Under the pieces are notes generated by a model, which saw only the letters and a list, made by a program, of their open reading frames with translations, had not been told where the DNA came from and did not search any database. A stretch of DNA of 64,000 nt from Calothrix sp. PCC 7716. Lineage in GTDB: Bacteria; Cyanobacteriota; Cyanobacteriia; Cyanobacteriales; Nostocaceae. The stretch spans positions 4,526,001-4,590,000 of the forward strand of contig NZ_AP025018.1 in NCBI RefSeq assembly GCF_019977735.1, written 5' to 3'. The position numbers were made by a program, and so were the translations under genes. Positions 24,908-33,301 of this stretch are shown here, piece by piece (within the stretch, counting starts at the first letter, position 1; every line of letters starts with the position of its first letter).

Positions 24908-26653
24908 TTATCGAGCATCACTAATTAGCCATTGGTTAGACTCAGCATCCCATACCAAGGTAAAACGTACCGAAGCAGGAGCTTGTTTACCATTTCTAAG
25001 CACATAATTTAATTTTGCGTCTACTGTAGCAGAATAGTCATTTTGTTCTACTAAGTTAATTTGGTTTATTTCAACTTGTTGAACTTGTACATCCCACCAA
25101 CCAATGTATGAATCAAAACCTCTAGGGTGAAGTTTACGATTACTTCGCAAAGTCGGAGTTAACTGATTCCAAGTTTTTTGTAAGTTTTTATTATTAATAC
25201 CGTTGTAATAATTTTCTACAAACTCTGTTGGTGATGATTGTGCTTGTGGTGGATTTGATGGCGTTTGTTTTGGTATTACTGTAGGAACAACTACATCTGG
25301 AGCTTTTGTATTTGTAATTTCAGGTGTTGGAGTTGGAGACGGTGATGGTAAAGGTTCTGTTGTTTCAATTGGTGTTGGAATATCGGTTGGAAATTCTTCA
25401 TCTACAGGAGTTGGAACTACTTCTGGTGTACGTGTTCGGATTGGTCTAGGGGTAATTCGAGTTTTGGGTCTTGATATTACAGGTGGTTCAGAGTCTTGTT
25501 GTGTTGAAGATGGTGTTGGTGTTTGCTCGCTCAACGTTGCAACAGGTGTAGGGTCTGTATCTGCAACTTGTTGACCTTGACGATTTAACATTGAAGCTAG
25601 AACTATTGCACCACTAAGTAAACCAGCACCAATTACGGCACCTATTACAATGCCTTTTGTATTACTCGAACGTGGTATTTGAGGTGCATTGTTTTGATTA
25701 ATGGGTGGTGTTGCTTGATTATTTGGTTGTTGGTATTGTTGGTTCGCAGGACTGATACTCACCGTATTTTGTGGTGGATAAGAAGCTTGGTTATAGCTGG
25801 GAGGTTGAGAGTAAGGTACCGTTGGTATAGAAGCAGAATTTTGAGATTGTAAAGCAATAAGCATGTCTCTAGCACTATTGAAGCGATGAGTCGGCACAAA
25901 CTGTATGGCTTTATCTAACACCATTGCAAAACCTGGTGTCAAAGAACTTGCATACTGGCGCCATAATATTACACCTGTAGCTGGGTCGTTTGGTATTTCT
26001 TGGGGCAATTTACCTGTTAGTAAAAAAATTGCCGTCATTCCCAAACTATAAATATCACTAGCAAACATTGGTCTACCTACCGACTGTTCGCTAGGCATAA
26101 ATCCTGGTGTTCCAATTACTATTGACTTTGTGGAATTACCAGAGGGTGTGACAACTGTACCAATTGTCTCCTTCACGGCGCCAAAATCTATAAGTACTGG
26201 TTTACCATCAAGGTGACGAATAATGATATTATCAGGTTTGATATCACGGTGAACAATACCTCGACCGTGAACATAATCGAGAACAGGTAAAAGACTAATT
26301 AAAATATCGCGAACGGCATTTTCACTCATAACACCCTGAGATTGAACTTTGGCGTTAAGAGTTTGCCCTTCGATATATTCTTGAATTAGGTAAAACTGCC
26401 CATTCTCAGAAAAATAGGCATATAAACGGGGAATTTGATTACTATTATCACCAAGTTCCTCTAGAATAGCTGCTTCGCGCTGAAACCGTTCCTTAACAAG
26501 TTGGTAAATTTCAGGATTATTATTGATTGGTTTTAGCTGTTTAATGACACAACGGCGCTTGGATGGCATTTGAGTATCTTCAGCAAGGAAGGTTTCTCCA
26601 AACCCACCGCTTCCTAAAGTCTGTATCACGCGATAGCGGGTATTGAGAAGCAT
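24908..26653 (-). CDS. Membrane-anchored serine/threonine protein kinase with C-terminal NTF2-like domain
   Basis: The 581-residue Hanks-type kinase has a glycine loop LGSGGFGET (13-21), Lys38, HRDIKPDN (135-142) and DFG (156-158). After the kinase (to about 275) come a Gln/Asn/Pro-rich linker, one membrane helix (IVIGAVIGAGLLSGAIVLAS) and a Pro/Thr-rich stalk. The C-terminal domain (about 475-581; FVENYYNGINNKNLQKTWNQ) is like the NTF2/ARC6-IMS-type domains often found in cyanobacterial kinases. The outer domain probably senses or binds something in the periplasm. The next gene upstream is a paralogue. Confidence 0.92.
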   Translation of the reverse strand: MLLNTRYRVIQTLGSGGFGETFLAEDTQMPSKRRCVIKQLKPINNNPEIYQLVKERFQREAAILEELGDNSNQIPRLYAYFSENGQFYLIQEYIEGQTLNAKVQSQGVMSENAVRDILISLLPVLDYVHGRGIVHRDIKPDNIIIRHLDGKPVLIDFGAVKETIGTVVTPSGNSTKSIVIGTPGFMPSEQSVGRPMFASDIYSLGMTAIFLLTGKLPQEIPNDPATGVILWRQYASSLTPGFAMVLDKAIQFVPTHRFNSARDMLIALQSQNSASIPTVPYSQPPSYNQASYPPQNTVSISPANQQYQQPNNQATPPINQNNAPQIPRSSNTKGIVIGAVIGAGLLSGAIVLASMLNRQGQQVADTDPTPVATLSEQTPTPSSTQQDSEPPVISRPKTRITPRPIRTRTPEVVPTPVDEEFPTDIPTPIETTEPLPSPSPTPTPEITNTKAPDVVVPTVIPKQTPSNPPQAQSSPTEFVENYYNGINNKNLQKTWNQLTPTLRSNRKLHPRGFDSYIGWWDVQVQQVEINQINLVEQNDYSATVDAKLNYVLRNGKQAPASVRFTLVWDAESNQWLISDAR

Positions 26654-26743
26654 TACAGTGACAAGCGATTACGACAAGGGTATTGTCTTAATATTCTACA
26701 ACTTCTGTATAAATCGGCATTGTATCGCCGACCAGTTATAAAT

Positions 26744-28066
26744 TTACTTAAAGTAGTGTAGATTATTTTTTGTTTGATATTGATTAATATAGGCAGCGTT
26801 ATTCATTTCTAAATCTGATAGAACTTTCGATGAATCAAATTCTTTTGGAGAGTATTGCGGACGATACCACGACTGTTGATTAAAATGGCTTTGTAATCCT
26901 GGAGTGTCAAAACGGCGCCCTAAGCGTGCAAAAATAGAATTACGCATTATATCCAACTCCAAAGCACTTTTTCCTTTTAAATCAGCATCAGTAACAGGTC
27001 GTTGTGATAGCCAAGAATAATCATTACTAACTATATTTGTAGGTATTTTTGTATCTGTAACTTGAAAAGGAGAAAATTTAGTAATTAAAGGTAAAATTAC
27101 TAAGGCGCCAATGATTCCTGCCAAAATTAAGCTAGCACTATAAATCCTATTTCGACTTTTACTTGTAGTAGTAACTGGTGGCAGTGATGTTTGTGGCGCT
27201 ACCTGTACTGTTTTATGTACTGTTTCTTGAAGGTTAGGATGTATCGTTTGTGCAGTGCTTTTCAAATCATAAAGCATGTCTGACGCACTTAAGTAGCGTT
27301 CACGGGGATGATATCTAATTGCTTTATCTAAGATTTGCTTCAATACAGGACTAACATGAGAAGCAAAATTATGCCAAATTATTTCCCCTGTTTGGACATC
27401 GGTTTCTAACTCGTGCGGTTGTTTACCTGTTAGTAAATAAATTGCTGTTATACCCAAACTATATATATCACTTCCATACATTGCCCTACCTGCTGCTTGT
27501 TCAGATGGCATGTAACCTGGTGTACCAATAATAATTGAGCTAGTGGGTGTACCTTGGGAGTTTAACACAGTCGCCATCGATTCGCGCACGGCGCCAAAAT
27601 CAATCAAAACTGGTTTACCATCTTGGTGCCGTAGAATAATGTTATCGGGTTTTATATCGCGGTGAATTATATGTTTACTGTGAACGTAAGATAAAACAGG
27701 TAATAAATTTAACAGTAATGAGTATAGATGACTCTCATTCCACAATCCTTGATGTAAAAGCTTGCGCGTGAGAGTATCACCTTCTATCCACTCTTGAACT
27801 AAGTAAAATTGCCCATCTAATTGAAAGTAAGCGTATAAATTAGGTATTTGTGTATGGGCGCCACCTAATTCTTCTAATATTGCTGCTTCGCGTTGAAAGC
27901 GTTCTTGTACTAGCTGATAAATTTGAGGATTATTTTGAATAGGTTTGAGCTGCTTAACAACACAACGACGGAGCGATGGCATTTGGGTATCTTCTGCTAA
28001 AAAAGTCTCACCAAATCCACCACTTCCCAAAGTTTGTATTACACGGTAGCGGTTGTTAAGTAACAT
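26744..28066 (-). CDS. Membrane-anchored serine/threonine protein kinase with YARHG domain
   Basis: From ATG 28066 (440 residues) the kinase closely parallels its neighbour: LGSGGFGET, HRDIKPDN and DFGAVRES. One membrane helix (IYSASLILAGIIGALVILPL) follows a short linker. The C-terminal end has a YARHG domain (ELDIMRNSIFARLGRRFDTP), usually extracytoplasmic. TTG 28072 would add only two residues, and the paralogue starts at the equivalent of the ATG. About 90 bases separate it from the second kinase, so the pair may be co-transcribed after a gene duplication with exchange of the outer domain. Confidence 0.92.
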   Translation of the reverse strand: MLLNNRYRVIQTLGSGGFGETFLAEDTQMPSLRRCVVKQLKPIQNNPQIYQLVQERFQREAAILEELGGAHTQIPNLYAYFQLDGQFYLVQEWIEGDTLTRKLLHQGLWNESHLYSLLLNLLPVLSYVHSKHIIHRDIKPDNIILRHQDGKPVLIDFGAVRESMATVLNSQGTPTSSIIIGTPGYMPSEQAAGRAMYGSDIYSLGITAIYLLTGKQPHELETDVQTGEIIWHNFASHVSPVLKQILDKAIRYHPRERYLSASDMLYDLKSTAQTIHPNLQETVHKTVQVAPQTSLPPVTTTSKSRNRIYSASLILAGIIGALVILPLITKFSPFQVTDTKIPTNIVSNDYSWLSQRPVTDADLKGKSALELDIMRNSIFARLGRRFDTPGLQSHFNQQSWYRPQYSPKEFDSSKVLSDLEMNNAAYINQYQTKNNLHYFK

Positions 28067-28107
28067 TTGCAATGTATAATTTGTTTTATACTAGCAAAAT
28101 ATTACTA

Positions 28108-28167
28108 GTAGAGACGTTACATGTAACGTCTCTACAATTTAACCTGTAACGTCTCTACAATTTAACC
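28108..28167. repeat. 28-bp perfect palindrome plus tandem half copy
   Basis: GTAGAGACGTTACATGTAAC continues as GTCTCTAC to form a perfect 28-base palindrome (28108-28135). TGTAACGTCTCTACAATTTA then recurs in tandem. It lies between the USP and kinase genes. Related GTAGAGAC/GTCTCTAC hairpins lie at 33222 and 61213. Confidence 0.85.
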
Positions 28168-28590
28168 AGGTTTTACAACTAAAACAGAACAGGGTGCATC
28201 TTCAACTACTTGACTGCTGACAGAACCTTGGACAATGCGTGTCATTCCTGTTAAGCCACGACTACCTATTACAATTAAGTCGGCTTTATAAATATTGGCA
28301 AGACGGATAATTTCTTCTGCGGGGTCGCCAGTAACTAGTTCAACATAGCTATTGACTCTTAATTCGCTTTGGTATGATTGTAGTTGTTTTTCAACTTGTT
28401 GATATAAAGTAGCCGACGGTTCAGGGTGTGGACGGTCGGCAGGAAGCTCATCTAATGAGTTTGATGTTGGAAAAACATGACACAATATAATCTTACCATC
28501 GCTCGGAAGTACCAAACGATGTACTGTTTCAATTACTCGGTCGGCTATTCCCGAATCGTCCAAAGCCACTAAAATTTTGTTAAGCACCAC
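28162..28590 (-). CDS. Universal stress protein (UspA family)
   Basis: The protein of about 142 residues is a complete Usp domain. KILVALDDSGIADRVIETV is at the N-terminus, and the ATP-binding loop GSRGLTGMTRIVQGSVS fits the G-2x-G-9x-G-S/T motif. The end is DAPCSVLVVK. The start is taken as GTG 28590, six bases after GGAGG; TTG 28596 overlaps that site. These proteins bind ATP and respond to stress. Single gene, leftward, with the palindrome AGGAGCGCTCCT (28603-28614) in its leader. Confidence 0.92.
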   Translation of the reverse strand: MVLNKILVALDDSGIADRVIETVHRLVLPSDGKIILCHVFPTSNSLDELPADRPHPEPSATLYQQVEKQLQSYQSELRVNSYVELVTGDPAEEIIRLANIYKADLIVIGSRGLTGMTRIVQGSVSSQVVEDAPCSVLVVKPG

Positions 28591-28754
28591 TGTCAACCTC
28601 CGAGGAGCGCTCCTGGACTAAAAGTACCAAGGAAAGGTTTGTATTACCTTAAACTTTTAGTTTGCAGCCTAATGGGCATTTTTGCCAAAATTAAGCAGGA
28701 AAAATTAACAATTGATGAAGTGTAAGTAGGGGTATGCCTCCCCTGCTTTTGACC

Positions 28755-30080
28755 CTAATCTGGGTTATCTAACTCAGAATCTGATTCTTTCTGTACTCGG
28801 CGCCTTACTGAATCAGCGTGAGAAGGTAAACCCTCGGCAGTAGCTAGAGAATCGATGGCGCCTGCGACTTTAGCGAGTGCTATTTGTGAGTACTGAATAA
28901 TGCTTGAGTGCTTTAAAAAAGTCTCAACGCCGAGCGCAGAAGCATATCTAGCAGCACCTGAAGTTGGAAGCGTATGGTTGGGGCCAGCTAAGTAGTCACC
29001 AACGGCTTCGGGAGTGGAATGTCCTAAGAAAATAGCACCTGCGTGACGTATGTCGGTTAACAACGCCCAAGGGTCTTCGACTTCTAACTCCAAATGTTCG
29101 GGTGCAAATTCATTCGATAGTTCAGCTGCGGCTGATAGCGATTCGACGACTACGATTAAACCATAGTGAGCAATCGATTTTTCAGTATCTAGTTGTCGCG
29201 GATGGTCTACTAGCTGTCTTTCTACTGCCACTTGAACATTTTTGGCTAGTTTTGCATCGGTTGTTAATAATATCGCTGCTGCCATTGGGTCATGTTCGGC
29301 TTGCGCTAGCAAGTCAGCTGCAATATGTACAGGATTTGCCGTTTCGTCAGCGATGATTAGTACTTCGCTTGGCCCTGCCAGGGAGTCAATGCCAACAGTA
29401 CCGTATACTAGCTTTTTGGCTAGGGTAACGTAAATATTACCTGGACCTGTAATTACATCAACTTTTGGTATTGTTTCAGTACCATACGCTAAGGCACCAA
29501 CAGCTTGGGCACCGCCGATTCTGTATATTTCATTAATACCAGCTTCGCGTGCAGCTATTAATACTGCTGGGCTAATACCTTTTCCTGTGCCTGGAGGTGT
29601 CACCATAACAACGCGAGGGACACCAGCGACTTTAGCGGGAATGGCGTTCATAATTACCGTACTTGGGTACGATGCGCGACCACCAGGTACATATAGCCCT
29701 GCACGGTCTACAGGAGTGTAACGCTTGCCAAGAACAATATCATCATCACCAAAGTGTACCCAGCTTTTAGGAACACGCTGACGATGAAATGCCTCGATTT
29801 GCCGACACGCGAGCCGAATTGATTCAAGTAGTTCTTTTGACACCGCTTCGTAAGCTGCGTCGATTTCTGAGGCAGAAACGCGCAGTTCTGGTGCTTTTAA
29901 AACTTGATTGTCAAATTCCGCAGTGTAATGCAATACAGCTTTATCGCCTTGGCGTTGGACTGCTTGCAACACTTCGCGTACTGTTGCTTCTTTATGAACA
30001 ACTTGTTCTGAGTGAGTGCGATCGCAGATGCGTTGTAGTTCTGCTCGAACGTCTGCCTGCTGAGTGATGATTCGCAGCAT
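28755..30080 (-). CDS. hisD: Histidinol dehydrogenase
   Basis: The 441-residue zinc enzyme catalyses the last two steps of histidine synthesis, L-histidinol to L-histidine with two NAD. It shows the expected LYVPGGRASYPSTVIMNAIP, GGAQAVGALAYGT, AGPSEVLIIAD, AQAEHDP, EFAPEHLELE and GPNHTLPTSGAAR segments. Length and ends are standard. It is alone, not in a his operon, as usual in cyanobacteria. The single HIP1 octamer seen in the window (GCGATCGC, 30018-30025) lies inside it. Confidence 0.97.
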   Translation of the reverse strand: MLRIITQQADVRAELQRICDRTHSEQVVHKEATVREVLQAVQRQGDKAVLHYTAEFDNQVLKAPELRVSASEIDAAYEAVSKELLESIRLACRQIEAFHRQRVPKSWVHFGDDDIVLGKRYTPVDRAGLYVPGGRASYPSTVIMNAIPAKVAGVPRVVMVTPPGTGKGISPAVLIAAREAGINEIYRIGGAQAVGALAYGTETIPKVDVITGPGNIYVTLAKKLVYGTVGIDSLAGPSEVLIIADETANPVHIAADLLAQAEHDPMAAAILLTTDAKLAKNVQVAVERQLVDHPRQLDTEKSIAHYGLIVVVESLSAAAELSNEFAPEHLELEVEDPWALLTDIRHAGAIFLGHSTPEAVGDYLAGPNHTLPTSGAARYASALGVETFLKHSSIIQYSQIALAKVAGAIDSLATAEGLPSHADSVRRRVQKESDSELDNPD

Positions 30081-31557
30081 GGAGTAAGGACAATGCCAAC
30101 TTTAAGAATATACCCGGAGTGAGAATGAGTTTTACTTAAAACCACTGGAGAGTGGAAGCTTAACTCAAACTTTCTTTTCTAGCTTAACCTGGATTTTTTT
30201 TTGACACTACAAGTGCAAGTTGACTTGCCGCATATAGTTATCATTATTTGATTTTCGGTTGGCTAGTAGTCAATGGTATGATACCGATAGATATCACCCA
30301 ATAATACTCGTACAAATTACATAGTTAGAATAAGCTTAAGCCGCATGGGTAATTGGGGATAAGTAAATGATAACAAAAATGCTTGTTTTTCTGACTTTAT
30401 AGCTAGTATTTGGTCTTGAGCCAAAACGCCCAGATGCTTGACTGTGTTACTTAATAATTATAGAACGTTCCAACCACCCTCCCTTACCTGACTACTATGC
30501 TCGATAAATAGCACGCCTGCGCTTCAGGTCAAAGTCAAGAACAGTGACTTATGCTGGAATATTTAATTCTAACCTATTTTATTTATATCACACATTTAAT
30601 TTTACAACTTAATAATTACAGAGCTTAACGGGGCGCCGCAAACGAAGATGCTCGTAAATCGTTAATCATGCTGTTTTTGTCTAACTTCCTTTCATCGCAT
30701 TATTTTGTTTTATCGTCATTACTGTAAATTCTATTATCTGTACGTTTCTTTAGCTTTTCTCATAACCATTTCACTCAATTAAGTAGAAATACTTGTATAA
30801 TTTAATTTAGTATTTAATCAAAAAACGTTAATAAATTTAAATAATTTATTATTAAAGTAGCAGAGAAAAATATATATGATTAAGTAATTGGACTATTTCA
30901 TAATAGTTGGGAACATTTTTAATAAAGCAGCCATCGAGAGATATATAGCTCACAATATAACTCGGTTAAAGTTTTGATGCCCGAATTTATCCTCCACTCT
31001 CTACGGAAGGAAAAGAAAAATTAAAGCCCCCGAAGTGGTGAGAGAATTAGATTCTCAACAGAGCAGTATTGGAGCAGTATTGATATAAATCAAAAAGCAC
31101 GTAGTAACAATTATGATATTTATATATTATCCCTATATGTGTATTTTTACATAGTAAATAAATGAGTAATTATAATAAAAAACACCATAAAAATAGAGTA
31201 GATAAAATTTATCAAATGAAAAAAGACTTCGATTTTTGCAAGAAGTAATGCTTACAACCTGATTTGAAATCTCAGATGAAATCAATTGTCAAGTAAAATA
31301 AGTTTTTAAAATTTGATTACTGTATTTGCTTTTAACACAATAACAATTGACTTAGGTAAAGACAATGTGAAGTATATGTGAAGTAATTATATAAATATTG
31401 TTCGACTAATATTAAGAGTGCTAACTAAAATTAGTTGGTAGGGTAGACGAACAATGGCGCCGTGCATATGATGGGAATCATATGTATAGCTGATTGGTAG
31501 AGCGCAAACTTTGTGACAGGAAAATATCCAAGTGACAAAGGAATTGGTACACATACA
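30081..31557. other. Long AT-rich intergenic region upstream of the cellulase
   Basis: Nearly 1.5 kb carries no credible gene on either strand. It contains an 11-bp direct repeat (GAGCAGTATTG twice, about 31060-31081). Close to the cellulase there is a perfect hairpin CATATGAT-GGGA-ATCATATG (31465-31484) followed by a tRNA D-arm-like piece (31485-31505). I could not identify a promoter or riboswitch. The length suggests a long regulated leader or decayed genes. Confidence 0.4.
31485..31505 (+). other. tRNA 5'-half-like fragment
   Basis: TATAGCTGATTGGTAGAGCGC resembles the D-arm region of a tRNA (TATAGCTCAGTTGGTAGAGCGC in tRNA-Ala). It lacks one base of the D-stem, and no T-arm (GTTCGAATC) follows within 60 bases. 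It is not a functional tRNA. It could be an integration scar or coincidence. Confidence 0.3.
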
Positions 31558-33201
31558 ATGCTATATACCCCCAATATGAAAAGGCGAAGAATTCAGTTTT
31601 ACCAACGATTGTTTGTATTTACTGTTGCATTAGTTGTGTTGTTGAGTGGGTTATTGAGCCAATTACCTAACAGCACGATGGGCAATACAGTTGTTGCTGC
31701 GATGAATGTTGAGTTCCCACTATCTACAAGTGGAGCAAGAATTATTGACGCGAAAGGAAAGACTGTTTTACTCCAAGGTGTAAACTGGTTTGGGATGGAA
31801 ACTGAAACTCATGTACCGCATGGATTATGGTCACGTGGCTATAAAGAAATGCTTTCTCAGATTAAAAGTTTAGGTTATAACACCATTCGCTTGCCATATT
31901 CAGTGGAAGCACTACGGAGTGATAGTATTTCTGCAGTTAATTATACAATAGGCAGTAATAAAGAACTTGAGGGTAAAACACCCCTTGAAGTGATGGATCT
32001 TGTTGTTAAAGAAGCCGAACGTCAAGGATTAATGATTGTTCTTGATAGTCACCGTCTTAATACCAAACGTATTCCGGAACTTTGGTATGGCGATGGTTTT
32101 ACCGAAGCTGACTGGATTGACACCTGGCGCCTATTAGCGCAACGCTACAAAAATCAAGCTAATATCATTGGCGCCGACTTGAAAAACGAACCACATGGTC
32201 GAGCAAGTTGGGGTACAAATGACTTAAGTACAGACTGGCGCCTAGCTGCCGAGCGTGCAGGAAATGCGATTTTGAGCATAAATCCCAACTGGTTAATTAT
32301 TGTTGAGGGAGTAGAGTTAAACGTACCAGGACAAAAGTTAACTAACCATTGGTGGGGAGGTAACTTAGAAGGTGTCAGACGTTTTAAAGTGCGATTAAAA
32401 CAACGCAACAAAATAGTTTATTCGCCACACGAATACGGGCCAGGTGTGTTTAATAAGCCTTATTTTTCCGATAAAAGCTTTCCCAAAAATATGCTTCAGC
32501 GGTGGGAAACAGGTTTTTATTACATTGAGCGTCAAAAAATAGCACCTATTTGGATTGGTGAATTTGGTGGTAAACAAGTAGATAAAAGTTCAATTGAGGG
32601 TATTTGGCAAAATAAATTAGTTGATTTTATCCGCGATAAAAATTTAAGTTACGCTTACTGGAGTTGGAATCCTAATAGTTCCGATACTGCTGGAATTTTG
32701 CTCTCAGATTGGCAAACAATCGATGCTCCCAAGCAAGTGATGCTCTCGAGGATATTGCCAGTTAAATATAAGCCACCAGTACCAGTTGCACGTGGAACAA
32801 ATGAACCAACAAACAAACTACTTTTGGCGCCTGTATCATCACCTGCATCTGCTTCTCGTTTATCTTCTTCCTCTGGTCAGCTTCAAGTAACAACTAAAAT
32901 AGATTCTGATTGGCAATCAGGATTTTGTGTGACTTTTAAAGTCGGGAATTCCAACTCAACAAAGGTTCAAAATTGGCAACTCACATTCAATATGGATAAA
33001 GCTGCTATTAAAAACTCTTGGAATGGTACCTTCAAACAGAAAGACGGTGAGTACATAGTTACGCCATTAGACTGGGGAAGAGTAATTGAGCCTTGGGCAG
33101 TTCGTGATCTTGGTTTTTGTGCCAATAAATTAAATATTGGTGGAAATATTGATGGTGCCGATTATCAACCGCGAAACGTCAAAGTCAAAATAGCATCCTA
33201 A
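31558..33201 (+). CDS. Secreted GH5 cellulase with C-terminal CBM2
   Basis: From ATG 31558 the protein has 547 residues; GTG 31513 and ATG 31576 are alternative starts. An N-terminal hydrophobic segment (LFVFTVALVVLLSGLLSQLP) directs export. The glycoside hydrolase family 5 domain shows KTVLLQGVNWFGME, the acid/base Glu in DLKNEPHG (E211) and the nucleophile Glu in WIGEFGG (E335), followed by YAYWSWNPNS. A Ser/Pro/Ala-rich linker leads to a carbohydrate-binding module 2 (last 105 residues; NWQLTFNMDKAAIKNSWNGT), which binds cellulose. It should cleave beta-1,4-glucan outside the cell. A cellulose synthase operon lies about 14 kb downstream, suggesting a role in remodelling the cell's own sheath cellulose. 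Confidence 0.9.
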   Translation: MLYTPNMKRRRIQFYQRLFVFTVALVVLLSGLLSQLPNSTMGNTVVAAMNVEFPLSTSGARIIDAKGKTVLLQGVNWFGMETETHVPHGLWSRGYKEMLSQIKSLGYNTIRLPYSVEALRSDSISAVNYTIGSNKELEGKTPLEVMDLVVKEAERQGLMIVLDSHRLNTKRIPELWYGDGFTEADWIDTWRLLAQRYKNQANIIGADLKNEPHGRASWGTNDLSTDWRLAAERAGNAILSINPNWLIIVEGVELNVPGQKLTNHWWGGNLEGVRRFKVRLKQRNKIVYSPHEYGPGVFNKPYFSDKSFPKNMLQRWETGFYYIERQKIAPIWIGEFGGKQVDKSSIEGIWQNKLVDFIRDKNLSYAYWSWNPNSSDTAGILLSDWQTIDAPKQVMLSRILPVKYKPPVPVARGTNEPTNKLLLAPVSSPASASRLSSSSGQLQVTTKIDSDWQSGFCVTFKVGNSNSTKVQNWQLTFNMDKAAIKNSWNGTFKQKDGEYIVTPLDWGRVIEPWAVRDLGFCANKLNIGGNIDGADYQPRNVKVKIAS

Positions 33202-33221
33202 AATAGTATACGTATATACAC

Positions 33222-33257
33222 ATGTAGAGACCGTAAATTTACGGTCTCTACATTTTG
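33222..33257. terminator. 32-bp perfect palindrome between convergent genes
   Basis: ATGTAGAGACCGTAAA is followed directly by its exact reverse complement (33222-33253) and then TTTT. Situated 20 bases after the cellulase stop and 45 bases from the rpoC2 stop, it can act as a terminator and belongs to the GTAGAGAC...GTCTCTAC repeat family. Confidence 0.6.
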
Positions 33258-33301
33258 GGGGGTTCTACAAAGGTATTTTGAAAGAGAAAGACAAATTGTC
33301 T

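Noticed and set aside
31440-31557. Cyclic-di-GMP riboswitch before the cellulase
   Set aside because: The conserved core of class I (GGGACGCAAAGCC-like segment) is absent; only a loose GCGCAAAC match was seen.
31485-31560. Complete tRNA gene
   Set aside because: Only a D-arm-like piece is present; there is no acceptor stem pair and no T-arm.
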